A stretch of DNA of 64,000 nt from Roseiarcus sp963836695. Lineage in GTDB: Bacteria > Pseudomonadota > Alphaproteobacteria > Rhizobiales > Beijerinckiaceae. The stretch is from the NCBI GenBank assembly GCA_963836695.1, contig CAWIKX010000003.1:70332-134331 (forward strand), read 5' to 3'. Position 1 is the stretch's first letter, and each line of letters starts with the position of its first letter. Below the pieces are notes generated by a model. That model had not been told where the DNA came from and searched no databases. It saw only the letters and a program-made list of their open reading frames with translations. Position numbers and translations under genes: made by a program. Shown piece after piece: positions 26,081 through 33,398 of the stretch.

Positions 26081-28303
26081 ATGGTTGACGCGGCCCTCGT
26101 CACGGGGCGGCCTCGCAAGGGTGCCGAAGAGAGCGCATCGGCCGCTCCCTTCGGATCGCACGGCGTTTCGCTCGTCGGCATCCGAAAGTCTTTCGACGTC
26201 ACGCGCGCGCTTGACGGCGCCTCGTTTAGCGCACGGCTCGGCGAGATCCATGCGATCTTCGGCGGCAACGGCAGCGGCAAGAGCACACTTGCAAAGGTGA
26301 TTTCCGGCGTGCTGCCGATCGACGCCGGGCAAGTCAACATTCTCGGCCACACGCCGAACTCCCCCCATGACGCCCGTGCGATCGGCGTTGCGACCGTCTT
26401 TCAGGAAGTGCTTGTCGCCGACGAAAGCTCCGTGCTCGACAACCTCTATCTTGGAGCCGACAGGCTCTGGTCGAGCGTGCTGACCCGCACCGAGAAAGTA
26501 AGAGCCGCAACCAAGCTCATGACCGAGCTCACCGGGCTCGATCTCGACCTCGATATGATGGCCGGCCAGCTGCCGCTCAATCTCAAGGCGTGGATCACGA
26601 TCGCGCGCGCCCTCCTCGCTAAGCCGAAAGTCCTCATTCTCGACGAATCTTCCGCCGCCCTGGACCTCGATTCGACCGAACGGTTGTTCGCAAAAATCCG
26701 CGAATTGCGCGACGCGGGCTCCTGCGTTCTGATTGTAACCCACCGTATTGCGGAGATGACGCGCATCGCCGATCGCGTGACCGTGCTGCGTGACGGGCGC
26801 GATGTCGGTGTCCTCGAAAAGGGCGACATCACCGAGGCTAATCTTCTTCGCCTCATAGCCAGCAACGCGGAGCGCCCGTCTAAGCCCGTCGCCCCGGCTG
26901 AAGACGCCCTGCGGCGCAGCGTCGTCATGAAAGCCGACGTGATGAAGATCTGGCCGCGCAGCCGCGAGATCGACTTCCGGCTCCATCATGGCGAGATCCT
27001 CGGGGTAGCTGGACTCGACGGTCACGGGCAGGCCGACTTTGTGCGAGTGCTTGCGGGCGTGCAGCGCGCGGCCGCATCCGGGCCGACCGTCATCGGCGAG
27101 CACGGCGGCTTCCACCCTATCAATTCGCTCGCCGACGCCTCACGCCACAAGGTCGCTTACGTTTCCGGCGACCGGAAACGCGAGGGCATCTTCGCCAACC
27201 TCAGCATATTCGAAAACATGCTCGCCCCGCTCTATCGGGCCAAGTCGCGAGGGGGAAAGTTGGCCCTCATCGACTGGATGGCGCTCAACGGCTCGTTCGA
27301 ATGGGAGCGCGAGAAACTATCGATCCGCCTGGGCGACCGGGCCGACAAGATCACCTCGCTCAGCGGCGGAAACCAGCAGAAGGTGCTGATCGGCCGCGCG
27401 TTCGCGCTGAGCCCCAACATCCTCATCCTGAACGACCCGGCGCGGGGCGTGGACATCGCCGCCAAAACCGACCTCTATGCCCATCTGCGGGACTTTGCCG
27501 CGACCGGCAAGTCGGTTGTCTACATGTCGAGCGAGATCGAGGAACTGATCGGCTTCTGCTCGCGGGTGTTGGTCTTCCGCAATGGTCACGTCTTTGCCGA
27601 ACTAACGGGCGACGATATCAACAGCGACAGCATTCTGGCCGCGATGTTCGGTCAGCATCTTGTTTCGCGCCGCGCGCCCGGGGAACCCGCGACGCGCCGC
27701 GGAGAGTCGGAAATTGCGCCCACGGCGGAGTCGCAGCCGCGCCCGGCTGCCTGGCCAGCCCCAAAGGCGCGGCCGCCTCTCGCGCCATTTTCCTTGCGGT
27801 CCCCCGCCTTCACCGACGGCGGCCTCATTCCGGACCGCTACGCGGAGGCGAACAACGTCTCGCCGCCCCTCGCCTGGGATTCGCCGCCTGAAGGCGCACG
27901 GAGCTTCGCGCTCACGGTTACGGATCCGGACATCCCGCCGGATCTCGGGTTCCCCCGCGCCTTCGCTCACTGGCTCGTCGCCGATCTTCCCGCGGACTGC
28001 CGCGAACTCCCCGGAGGCGCCAGCCGCTCGGGCGCGATGCCCCATGAGGCGCGGGAATTCGCCAGCGATTTCGTGACGTTCCGCATTCCGGGCTACGGGC
28101 GCGGCTATGGCGGCCCATGGCCGCCCGACGACGCTCATCGCTACGTCTTCACGCTCTACGCGCTGAAGACCGAGCGGATCGAACTCGACGATTCCGCCGA
28201 TTACGTGGAGTTCGTCCGCGCTGTCCTTCCGTCTTCGATCACGACCGCGACGCTCGTTGGGCTTTACGGCCCGGCGAAGGCGCCGCTCCCCAAACCAGCG
28301 TGA
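26081..28303 (+). CDS. Ribose-type ABC ATPase fused to a C-terminal PEBP/YbhB-YbcL domain
   Basis: The start at 26081 gives 740 residues; longer frames run back into the preceding gene. Residues about 28-265 are NBD1, with Walker A GGNGSGKST (61-69). Its C-loop reads LPLNLKAWITIARALLA and its Walker B end is ILDESSAALD, both degenerate. NBD2 follows, with VAGLDGHGQADFV replacing Walker A (normal for this family), a good LSGGNQQKVLIGRAF and LNDPARGVDIA. After a Pro/Ala-rich linker (about 540-567), residues 568-730 form a PEBP domain: FTDGGLIPDRYA, VTDPDIP, AHWLVADLP and the ligand-pocket GPWPP-x-HRYxFTLYAL. YbhB-type proteins are normally free-standing (about 160 residues). The fusion joins transport energy coupling to a ligand- or lipid-binding module on the cytoplasmic side. 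Confidence 0.9.
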   Translation: MVDAALVTGRPRKGAEESASAAPFGSHGVSLVGIRKSFDVTRALDGASFSARLGEIHAIFGGNGSGKSTLAKVISGVLPIDAGQVNILGHTPNSPHDARAIGVATVFQEVLVADESSVLDNLYLGADRLWSSVLTRTEKVRAATKLMTELTGLDLDLDMMAGQLPLNLKAWITIARALLAKPKVLILDESSAALDLDSTERLFAKIRELRDAGSCVLIVTHRIAEMTRIADRVTVLRDGRDVGVLEKGDITEANLLRLIASNAERPSKPVAPAEDALRRSVVMKADVMKIWPRSREIDFRLHHGEILGVAGLDGHGQADFVRVLAGVQRAAASGPTVIGEHGGFHPINSLADASRHKVAYVSGDRKREGIFANLSIFENMLAPLYRAKSRGGKLALIDWMALNGSFEWEREKLSIRLGDRADKITSLSGGNQQKVLIGRAFALSPNILILNDPARGVDIAAKTDLYAHLRDFAATGKSVVYMSSEIEELIGFCSRVLVFRNGHVFAELTGDDINSDSILAAMFGQHLVSRRAPGEPATRRGESEIAPTAESQPRPAAWPAPKARPPLAPFSLRSPAFTDGGLIPDRYAEANNVSPPLAWDSPPEGARSFALTVTDPDIPPDLGFPRAFAHWLVADLPADCRELPGGASRSGAMPHEAREFASDFVTFRIPGYGRGYGGPWPPDDAHRYVFTLYALKTERIELDDSADYVEFVRAVLPSSITTATLVGLYGPAKAPLPKPA

Positions 28304-28352
28304 GACGATGAGGTTTCGCGCATGACGCACTCGAAATGAAAAGAGCGAAGGG

Positions 28353-28757
28353 ATGACACGCTATTCCACGCTGACGGAATTCGACGCCGACTGGATTGTC
28401 GCCTGGGCGAAACGGGTCAACGAAGACCGTGTGCTCAAGGTAGTTGGCCGCTTCTTCACGGCCAATTTCGTTATCGGCGTCGACGACAGGGATTTCTACG
28501 TCCAGGTTCGCAACGGCAAGATCGATATGGTTGCCGACGAGCTGAACGCAAACCTAATGGGATGGCACTTCGCGCTGCGCGCTCCCGCGAGTTCCTGGAG
28601 CAAGTTCGTCGAGCCCGTGCCTCCACCCATGTACAACGACATCTGGGCGATGGCGCATCCGCTGCATGGCAAACTCAAGATCGAAGGCGACACAAAGGTC
28701 TTCTGGCAAAACCTCCGCGCCCTGACCTGGATGCTCGCCAAGATGCGCCCGAACTGA
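28353..28757 (+). CDS. SCP2-like (sterol carrier protein fold) small protein
   Basis: The 134-residue protein has the SCP2-type pattern of an amphipathic N-terminal helix, a central sheet (FVIGVDDRDFYVQVRNGKIDMV) and the characteristic HPLHGKLKIEGDTKVFWQNL near the C-terminus. SCP2 domains bind lipids or hydrophobic ligands in a tunnel. It is 49 bases after the fused ATPase and 35 before the hydrolase, so it is co-transcribed. It has no signal peptide, so it is presumably cytoplasmic. The assignment rests on motif resemblance rather than a search. Confidence 0.6.
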   Translation: MTRYSTLTEFDADWIVAWAKRVNEDRVLKVVGRFFTANFVIGVDDRDFYVQVRNGKIDMVADELNANLMGWHFALRAPASSWSKFVEPVPPPMYNDIWAMAHPLHGKLKIEGDTKVFWQNLRALTWMLAKMRPN

Positions 28758-28792
28758 TCCCGCCAATTCCTTCCGTCAGAGGCCGACTGCAA

Positions 28793-29722
28793 ATGGCAAA
28801 GACCGATCCAATCGTTGGGCGCTACGTGTACGTCCCTTATGCGGGCAATGAGTATCGCGTCTACTATGAGGAGAACGGGCAGGGCGTTCCGCTCGTCTGT
28901 CTCCACACGGCGGGTACGGACGGCCGCGAATATCGGCATCAGCTTTGCGATCCCGACATCACCAAGAACTTTCGCGTGATCGCCTTCGACCTGCCGCGGC
29001 ATGGCAAATCGATTCCTCCAAAGAATTTCTACAAGGAGGAGGAAGAGTACAAGCTGACCTCAAAATTCTATTCCGAGTTCATCATGGCGTTCTGCGAGAC
29101 GCTGGAACTCGAAAAGCCGATCATCATGGGCAGTTCGATGGGCGGCAACATCTGCCTGCCGCTGGCGCTCAACTATGAGAACGAACTGACGGCGCTTATC
29201 GCCATTGAGGCCTGCGATCATTCTCCGGGCTGGTGGATCGACCCGCTGCATCATCCCCACATCCACGGTGGCGAGGTCTGCGCGACCGCGACCTTCGGCC
29301 TCATGGCGCCGCAGAGCCCGGAGGACTATCGCTGGGAGACATGGTGGTACTACGCCCAGGGCGGCCCCGGCATTTTCAAAGGCGACCTCTACTTCTACAG
29401 TATTGATCACGATTTCCGCGACCTCTGCCGCAAGATCTCGGGACGGATCCCGATGATCCTGATGACCGGCGTCTACGACTTCGCCTGCACGCCGGAGATG
29501 ACCGAACAGACGGCGGACAAGATCCGCAACGCCGAATGCATCATCATGAAGGAAATCGGGCATTTCCCGATGTGCGAGAACCCGGAGGCATTCAAGAAAT
29601 ACCTGATGCCGGTGCTCGACCGGTTGCTTGACTACGCGCGCGACCGCAGACCCTCCAGCATCTCCGACCGCAGTCCCCGGCGCGACGAAGCGCCTGTCCG
29701 CGCCGCGTCCCGCCGGTGGTAG
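28793..29722 (+). CDS. Alpha/beta-fold hydrolase
   Basis: The start at 28793 (MAKTDPIVGRYVYVPYAG) gives 309 residues. The oxyanion HTAG near VPLVCLHTAGTDGRE, the nucleophile elbow MGSSMGGN, the acid region TGVYDFACTPE and His in EIGHFPMCENPEAF complete a hydrolase triad. It likely cleaves an ester, lactone or C-C bond of the transported compound. The gene lies inside the transporter operon between the SCP2-like gene and the first permease, which is unusual and suggests a coupled role. Confidence 0.85.
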   Translation: MAKTDPIVGRYVYVPYAGNEYRVYYEENGQGVPLVCLHTAGTDGREYRHQLCDPDITKNFRVIAFDLPRHGKSIPPKNFYKEEEEYKLTSKFYSEFIMAFCETLELEKPIIMGSSMGGNICLPLALNYENELTALIAIEACDHSPGWWIDPLHHPHIHGGEVCATATFGLMAPQSPEDYRWETWWYYAQGGPGIFKGDLYFYSIDHDFRDLCRKISGRIPMILMTGVYDFACTPEMTEQTADKIRNAECIIMKEIGHFPMCENPEAFKKYLMPVLDRLLDYARDRRPSSISDRSPRRDEAPVRAASRRW

Positions 29723-29759
29723 CGCGTAGCGCAAGGCCCAAGATGGCCGGCCCGGCAGG

Positions 29760-31169
29760 ATGAGCAGCGCCGTCTCCACCGCGCGCGGAACGTCCTACAA
29801 CACGTTCCTGCTGGTCCCGATCCTGCTATTCTTCGGGCTGATGACGGTCGCGGTCCTGCGCAGTCCGAGCCTCGTGACAAGCTCGGGCATCGGCAGCGCG
29901 GAGATCGTCGTCGCGCCGCTGATCCTGTCCACCTATGCGCTAATGGCGACGGCCCTGGCCGGGCGCGCCACGGTCGATCTGTCGATCGGGCCGCTCATCG
30001 GCTTCATCAACGTGACGATGATCCAACTTCACGCCGCCGGGATCATCTCGTCTCCGATCGCGGTTTTTGCTTATTCGCTCTTCGCCGGCGTCCTCTATCA
30101 GATCGTTTTCGGCCTCATCGTGATCTGGGTGCGGGTGCAGCCGATCATCGTCTCTCTTAGCGGCTATCTGGCCCTGTCAGGCATCAACCTCGTCATCCTG
30201 CCTCGGCCCGGCGGCTCAGCGCCAGAATGGATGTCGGGCTGGGGATCGGGGACGACCATCTTTTCCCCGTCCATCATCATGGTGGCGGTCGCGACCCTCA
30301 GCTGGCTCATCTTTTCCGCGACGCCCTTTTACGGCCACTTGCGCCTCATGGGCTCGGACGAACGCGCGGCCTATACGAGCGGGGTCAGGATCGGCGTCGT
30401 GCGCATCGGGGCGCATGTCGTCTGCGGACTGTTCGCCGGACTCGCCTCCCTGTCGTTTACGGGCCTCATCAGTTCGGGCGACCCCACCCAGGGCACGACC
30501 TATACGCTCATTTCCGTCACCGCCCTTGTGCTTGGCGGCACGAGCCTGGCTGGCGGGCGGGCGACGGTGTTTGGCTCGCTTCTCGGGGCGCTCAATCTTT
30601 TCCTCATCGGCTACGTCCTCTCGACTTTCGACTTCGGGGCTGTACAGGGCTTTGTCACAGACCTTTGCTACGGCCTCATCCTTGTCCTGTCGCTGCTCAT
30701 GACGGTCGCGCTGCCCTATCTGCAGCGCTGGCTGCGCAATGTTTCGCCGTTCCTCGTGTTCGTTGTGCTCGGGCTGCTGTTCATCGGAGTCGCGCTCCAC
30801 GCGACGTACGACTATACGGCGCTCTCGCCCCACGCTGGGGCGCCGCCCGCGCCCGCCGCCGATCAGTCGACCGGCAATCAGGACGACGGGGCCGCGCCTC
30901 AGCGGCCGCCAATGAATCCGGAAATCTTCGCGCCGGTCCTCGAGCAGGTCCCGCAGGGACCGGACTTTGCCCGCACTCTTCTCTCGACCCGGACGTCGCA
31001 GCTTGCCGTGCTACTGCTTGCGATCGTCATCGCGCTCAGGCTGCTTGTCTGGCAGGCGAGCCAGCGTCGGCTCACCCCCCTCCTCTACGCCGCAGTCGGC
31101 GTTGGCGGGGCGCTCGGCGTGTGGCTTCTGATGAACACGACGGCCCTCGTGGCCAGGCTCGGACACTGA
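29760..31169 (+). CDS. Ribose-type ABC permease with C-terminal membrane extension
   Basis: The 469 residues exceed the usual 320-340. Residues 1 to about 325 are a standard BPD_transp_2 permease, with ATVDLSIGPLIGF, the GSDERAAYTSGVRIGVVRI loop and TALVLGGTSLAGGRATVFGS. The rest adds a membrane segment (FLVFVVLGLLFIGVAL), a Pro/Ala/Gln-rich linker and two more segments ending in GVWLLMNTTALVARL. The extension abuts the next permease gene, which has an N-terminal extension. It could bind the opsin, the flotillin or the partner permease. Confidence 0.87.
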   Translation: MSSAVSTARGTSYNTFLLVPILLFFGLMTVAVLRSPSLVTSSGIGSAEIVVAPLILSTYALMATALAGRATVDLSIGPLIGFINVTMIQLHAAGIISSPIAVFAYSLFAGVLYQIVFGLIVIWVRVQPIIVSLSGYLALSGINLVILPRPGGSAPEWMSGWGSGTTIFSPSIIMVAVATLSWLIFSATPFYGHLRLMGSDERAAYTSGVRIGVVRIGAHVVCGLFAGLASLSFTGLISSGDPTQGTTYTLISVTALVLGGTSLAGGRATVFGSLLGALNLFLIGYVLSTFDFGAVQGFVTDLCYGLILVLSLLMTVALPYLQRWLRNVSPFLVFVVLGLLFIGVALHATYDYTALSPHAGAPPAPAADQSTGNQDDGAAPQRPPMNPEIFAPVLEQVPQGPDFARTLLSTRTSQLAVLLLAIVIALRLLVWQASQRRLTPLLYAAVGVGGALGVWLLMNTTALVARLGH

Positions 31170-31176
31170 GCCCGCG

Positions 31177-32592
31177 ATGGCCGAGAATCCTCTGTTCGCT
31201 CCCCTCACGACCCCGGTGGTCCGGCCTCTGCGATGGATCGGTCTTGCGCTTGCCGCGCTGATCGCCGCCATCGGCGCGGGGTTCGGCTTCGCCCAGCATG
31301 CGCCGACGCAATATGTGATCTTCACGACCGCGGGAACCTTCACGCTGGCGCTCTGGCTCTGGAACGGCATCTTCGTTCGCTGGATCGCCGAATCGGCGCT
31401 GCTCAGTCGCGCCGCCGCGGAACGCTCTGGACGTCAGACGTCGGCGCGCGCGGCGCTGCGCGGTTTCGCCTCCGGCAACAAGGGCGTGCTGGCCGGTCTC
31501 GCGATCCTTATCTTCGGCTTCATCGTCCTTTCGCTGACGCTGACCGGCTTTCTGACCTGGATCAACCTCTTTACCGCCCTCTTCCTCGCCGCCTCCCTGG
31601 TCTTCACCACCATCGCGAGCCGCGCCTTCGGCGACAACCGCAGCGCCTTCATCGGCCTCATGGTGCTCGGCACAATTTTCGTCGTCGCCTCGCTGCATGT
31701 GGAGGGCTTCCTTTCGGGGGCCAACATCAAGTCCATGCTGGTTTTCGCCGCCTTCCTGGGCCTGGCCACCGTCGGGCAGACCCTGGTCGCGGTGCTCGGC
31801 GGCCTCGACCTCTCGATCCCGTTCCTGATCGGCTCGTCGAATGTCGGGCTGCTCTATCTGATCGGCCTTGGAATTCCCTCGCCGATCGCCGTCATTCTCG
31901 TCCTGGTCGCCGGCGCAGCGATCGGCTTTCTCAATGGGCTCTTGAGCTTTCCTCTGCAAGGGCAAGCGTTGATCGTGACGCTTGGCGTCGGCTTCGCGAC
32001 CTCCGGCCTCACCCAGATTCTGACGAGCATAGGGTCTTCCTATGCGGGCAATGTGTACGGACAGGTCCCGGCATGGCTCAGCAATCTGGCCGCCATGAAC
32101 GGCGTGACATTCGGCATCGCGATCCCTCCGGTGATCTTCGTCTGGATCGCCATCGCCATCGCCTTGATTTTCGGCCTCAAGAACACGGTCTACGGCCGCT
32201 ACCTGTACGCGCTCGGTGGCAACCGGACGTCTGCGCAGCGCATCCAAATCTCGGAGCGGCGCTATTGGTATGGCGTCTTTACGATCTCCGGCTTCTCCTC
32301 GACGCTGACCGGGTCGCTGCTTCTGGGGTGGAGCGGCGGCGGCTTCATCGGGGTCGGAGACCCCTACCTCTTCATGACGCTGGCCGCGGTCGTCATCGGC
32401 GGAACGTCCCTGCTCGGCGGACACGGGGGCTACGGTTTCACTGTGATTGGCGTTCTGGTGCTTCAGGTGCTGACCGCTTTCCTGGTCGGCATCGGTCTCA
32501 AGTTCGAGTGGCAGCAATTCATCTACGGTCTTCTGATTCTGCCGATGGTCGCGCTCTACGCGCGCTCGCCGCATATCCGGACACAAATCTAG
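31177..32592 (+). CDS. Ribose-type ABC permease with N-terminal membrane extension
   Basis: This 471-residue protein begins seven bases after its partner. The first about 100 residues add two hydrophobic segments (WIGLALAALIAAIGAGFGFA and TTAGTFTLALWLWNGIFV) and a charged stretch. The permease core then follows: TVGQTLVAVLGGLDLSIPFL, the GGNRTSAQRIQISERRYWYG loop and AAVVIGGTSLLGGHGGYGF. It forms the channel with the 29760-31169 product. The extra segments are not typical of RbsC-like proteins. Confidence 0.87.
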   Translation: MAENPLFAPLTTPVVRPLRWIGLALAALIAAIGAGFGFAQHAPTQYVIFTTAGTFTLALWLWNGIFVRWIAESALLSRAAAERSGRQTSARAALRGFASGNKGVLAGLAILIFGFIVLSLTLTGFLTWINLFTALFLAASLVFTTIASRAFGDNRSAFIGLMVLGTIFVVASLHVEGFLSGANIKSMLVFAAFLGLATVGQTLVAVLGGLDLSIPFLIGSSNVGLLYLIGLGIPSPIAVILVLVAGAAIGFLNGLLSFPLQGQALIVTLGVGFATSGLTQILTSIGSSYAGNVYGQVPAWLSNLAAMNGVTFGIAIPPVIFVWIAIAIALIFGLKNTVYGRYLYALGGNRTSAQRIQISERRYWYGVFTISGFSSTLTGSLLLGWSGGGFIGVGDPYLFMTLAAVVIGGTSLLGGHGGYGFTVIGVLVLQVLTAFLVGIGLKFEWQQFIYGLLILPMVALYARSPHIRTQI

Positions 32593-32668
32593 GGGACAGC
32601 TCCGTGACGAATGAAACGGCGACGACAAGGCCGCCGCAAACAAAGCTCCACGCGGAAGGCGGCCGTCC

Positions 32669-33370
32669 ATGAACGCCTCGCCTCTCCTTCCGCTTGACGT
32701 GGCCAGCGCGACCTTTCTTCTGATGACCGCCGCGATGGCGGCGACGACCGTGCTGTTGTTGACTTCCGGACGCTGGGTGTCGCCGCGCTGGCGCGTGCCG
32801 GTCGCCCTGTCGAGCCTCGTGCCGCTGGTCGGCGTTCTGCACTACGGACTTGCGAGCCTCGTCTGGCTGCAGGCGCACGATATGCCGGTCGTGTTCCGCT
32901 ACGCCGACTGGATGATCGCGGTCCCTGTACAGGTGCTGACGCTCTATTTCTTCATTCAGACCGTTTCCAGCACGCCGACTGGCCTCTTCTGGAGGCTGCT
33001 GATCGCTTCCGTCGCGATGGTTCTGGCGCGCTATATGGGTGAAACGGATCTGCTCTACCCTACTCTGGGCTTCCTGATCGGGCTCCTTCTGTGGCTCTAT
33101 CTCTTGGGCGAGTTTTATTTCGGCCGCATGGCCGAAATAGCCGCGCAGAGCGCAAGCGATCCAGTGCGGATCGGCTTCTTCTGGCTGCGCCTTATCGTGA
33201 CGATAGGCTGGGCGCTCTATCCGCTTAGCTTTCTCATCGTCCGCCTCGGCAATGGCGCGGACGTGGCGAAAATGTCGGTCATCTACAATCTGTCCGATTT
33301 GATCAACCAGATCGCCTTCGTGCTGGCGGTGCTCGCCGCCGCGATCAACGATTCGGCGCATTCGCGCTGA
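32669..33370 (+). CDS. Type-1 (microbial) opsin lacking the retinal-binding lysine
   Basis: The 233 residues contain seven hydrophobic segments matching microbial rhodopsins. Helix B has LHYG with His58, as in proteorhodopsin. Helix C reads FRYADWMIAVPVQ, giving Arg77, the counterion Asp80, Trp81 and a Gln88 at the colour-tuning position; Ala84 and Thr91 replace the Thr and carboxylate donor. Helix F has WALYP (Trp181, Tyr184, Pro185). Helix G reads YNLSDLINQ: Asp210 is kept but position 214, where all retinal-forming opsins have Lys, is Gln. A covalent Schiff base is therefore impossible. Lysine-less opsins are known as a class with unclear function. Here the gene sits 76 bases after an ABC permease and 28 before a flotillin-like gene. 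No retinal synthesis gene is in the window. Confidence 0.9.
   Translation: MNASPLLPLDVASATFLLMTAAMAATTVLLLTSGRWVSPRWRVPVALSSLVPLVGVLHYGLASLVWLQAHDMPVVFRYADWMIAVPVQVLTLYFFIQTVSSTPTGLFWRLLIASVAMVLARYMGETDLLYPTLGFLIGLLLWLYLLGEFYFGRMAEIAAQSASDPVRIGFFWLRLIVTIGWALYPLSFLIVRLGNGADVAKMSVIYNLSDLINQIAFVLAVLAAAINDSAHSR
33116..33139 (+). repeat. 10-bp perfect hairpin inside the opsin gene
   Basis: TATTTCGGCC and GGCCGAAATA flank GCAT. It encodes the helix E to F connection (FYFGRMAEIA). It could be coincidental or affect mRNA folding. Confidence 0.5.
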
Positions 33371-33398
33371 GTTTGGTTTTGGGTGGAGGAATGTCGCC

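Noticed and set aside
31072..32670. 532-codon minus-strand frame
   Set aside because: Antisense of a membrane permease, highly charged with no recognisable fold.
32669..33370. Calling the opsin a light-driven proton pump
   Set aside because: The Schiff-base Lys is Gln and the donor carboxylate is Thr, so pumping by the standard mechanism is not possible.
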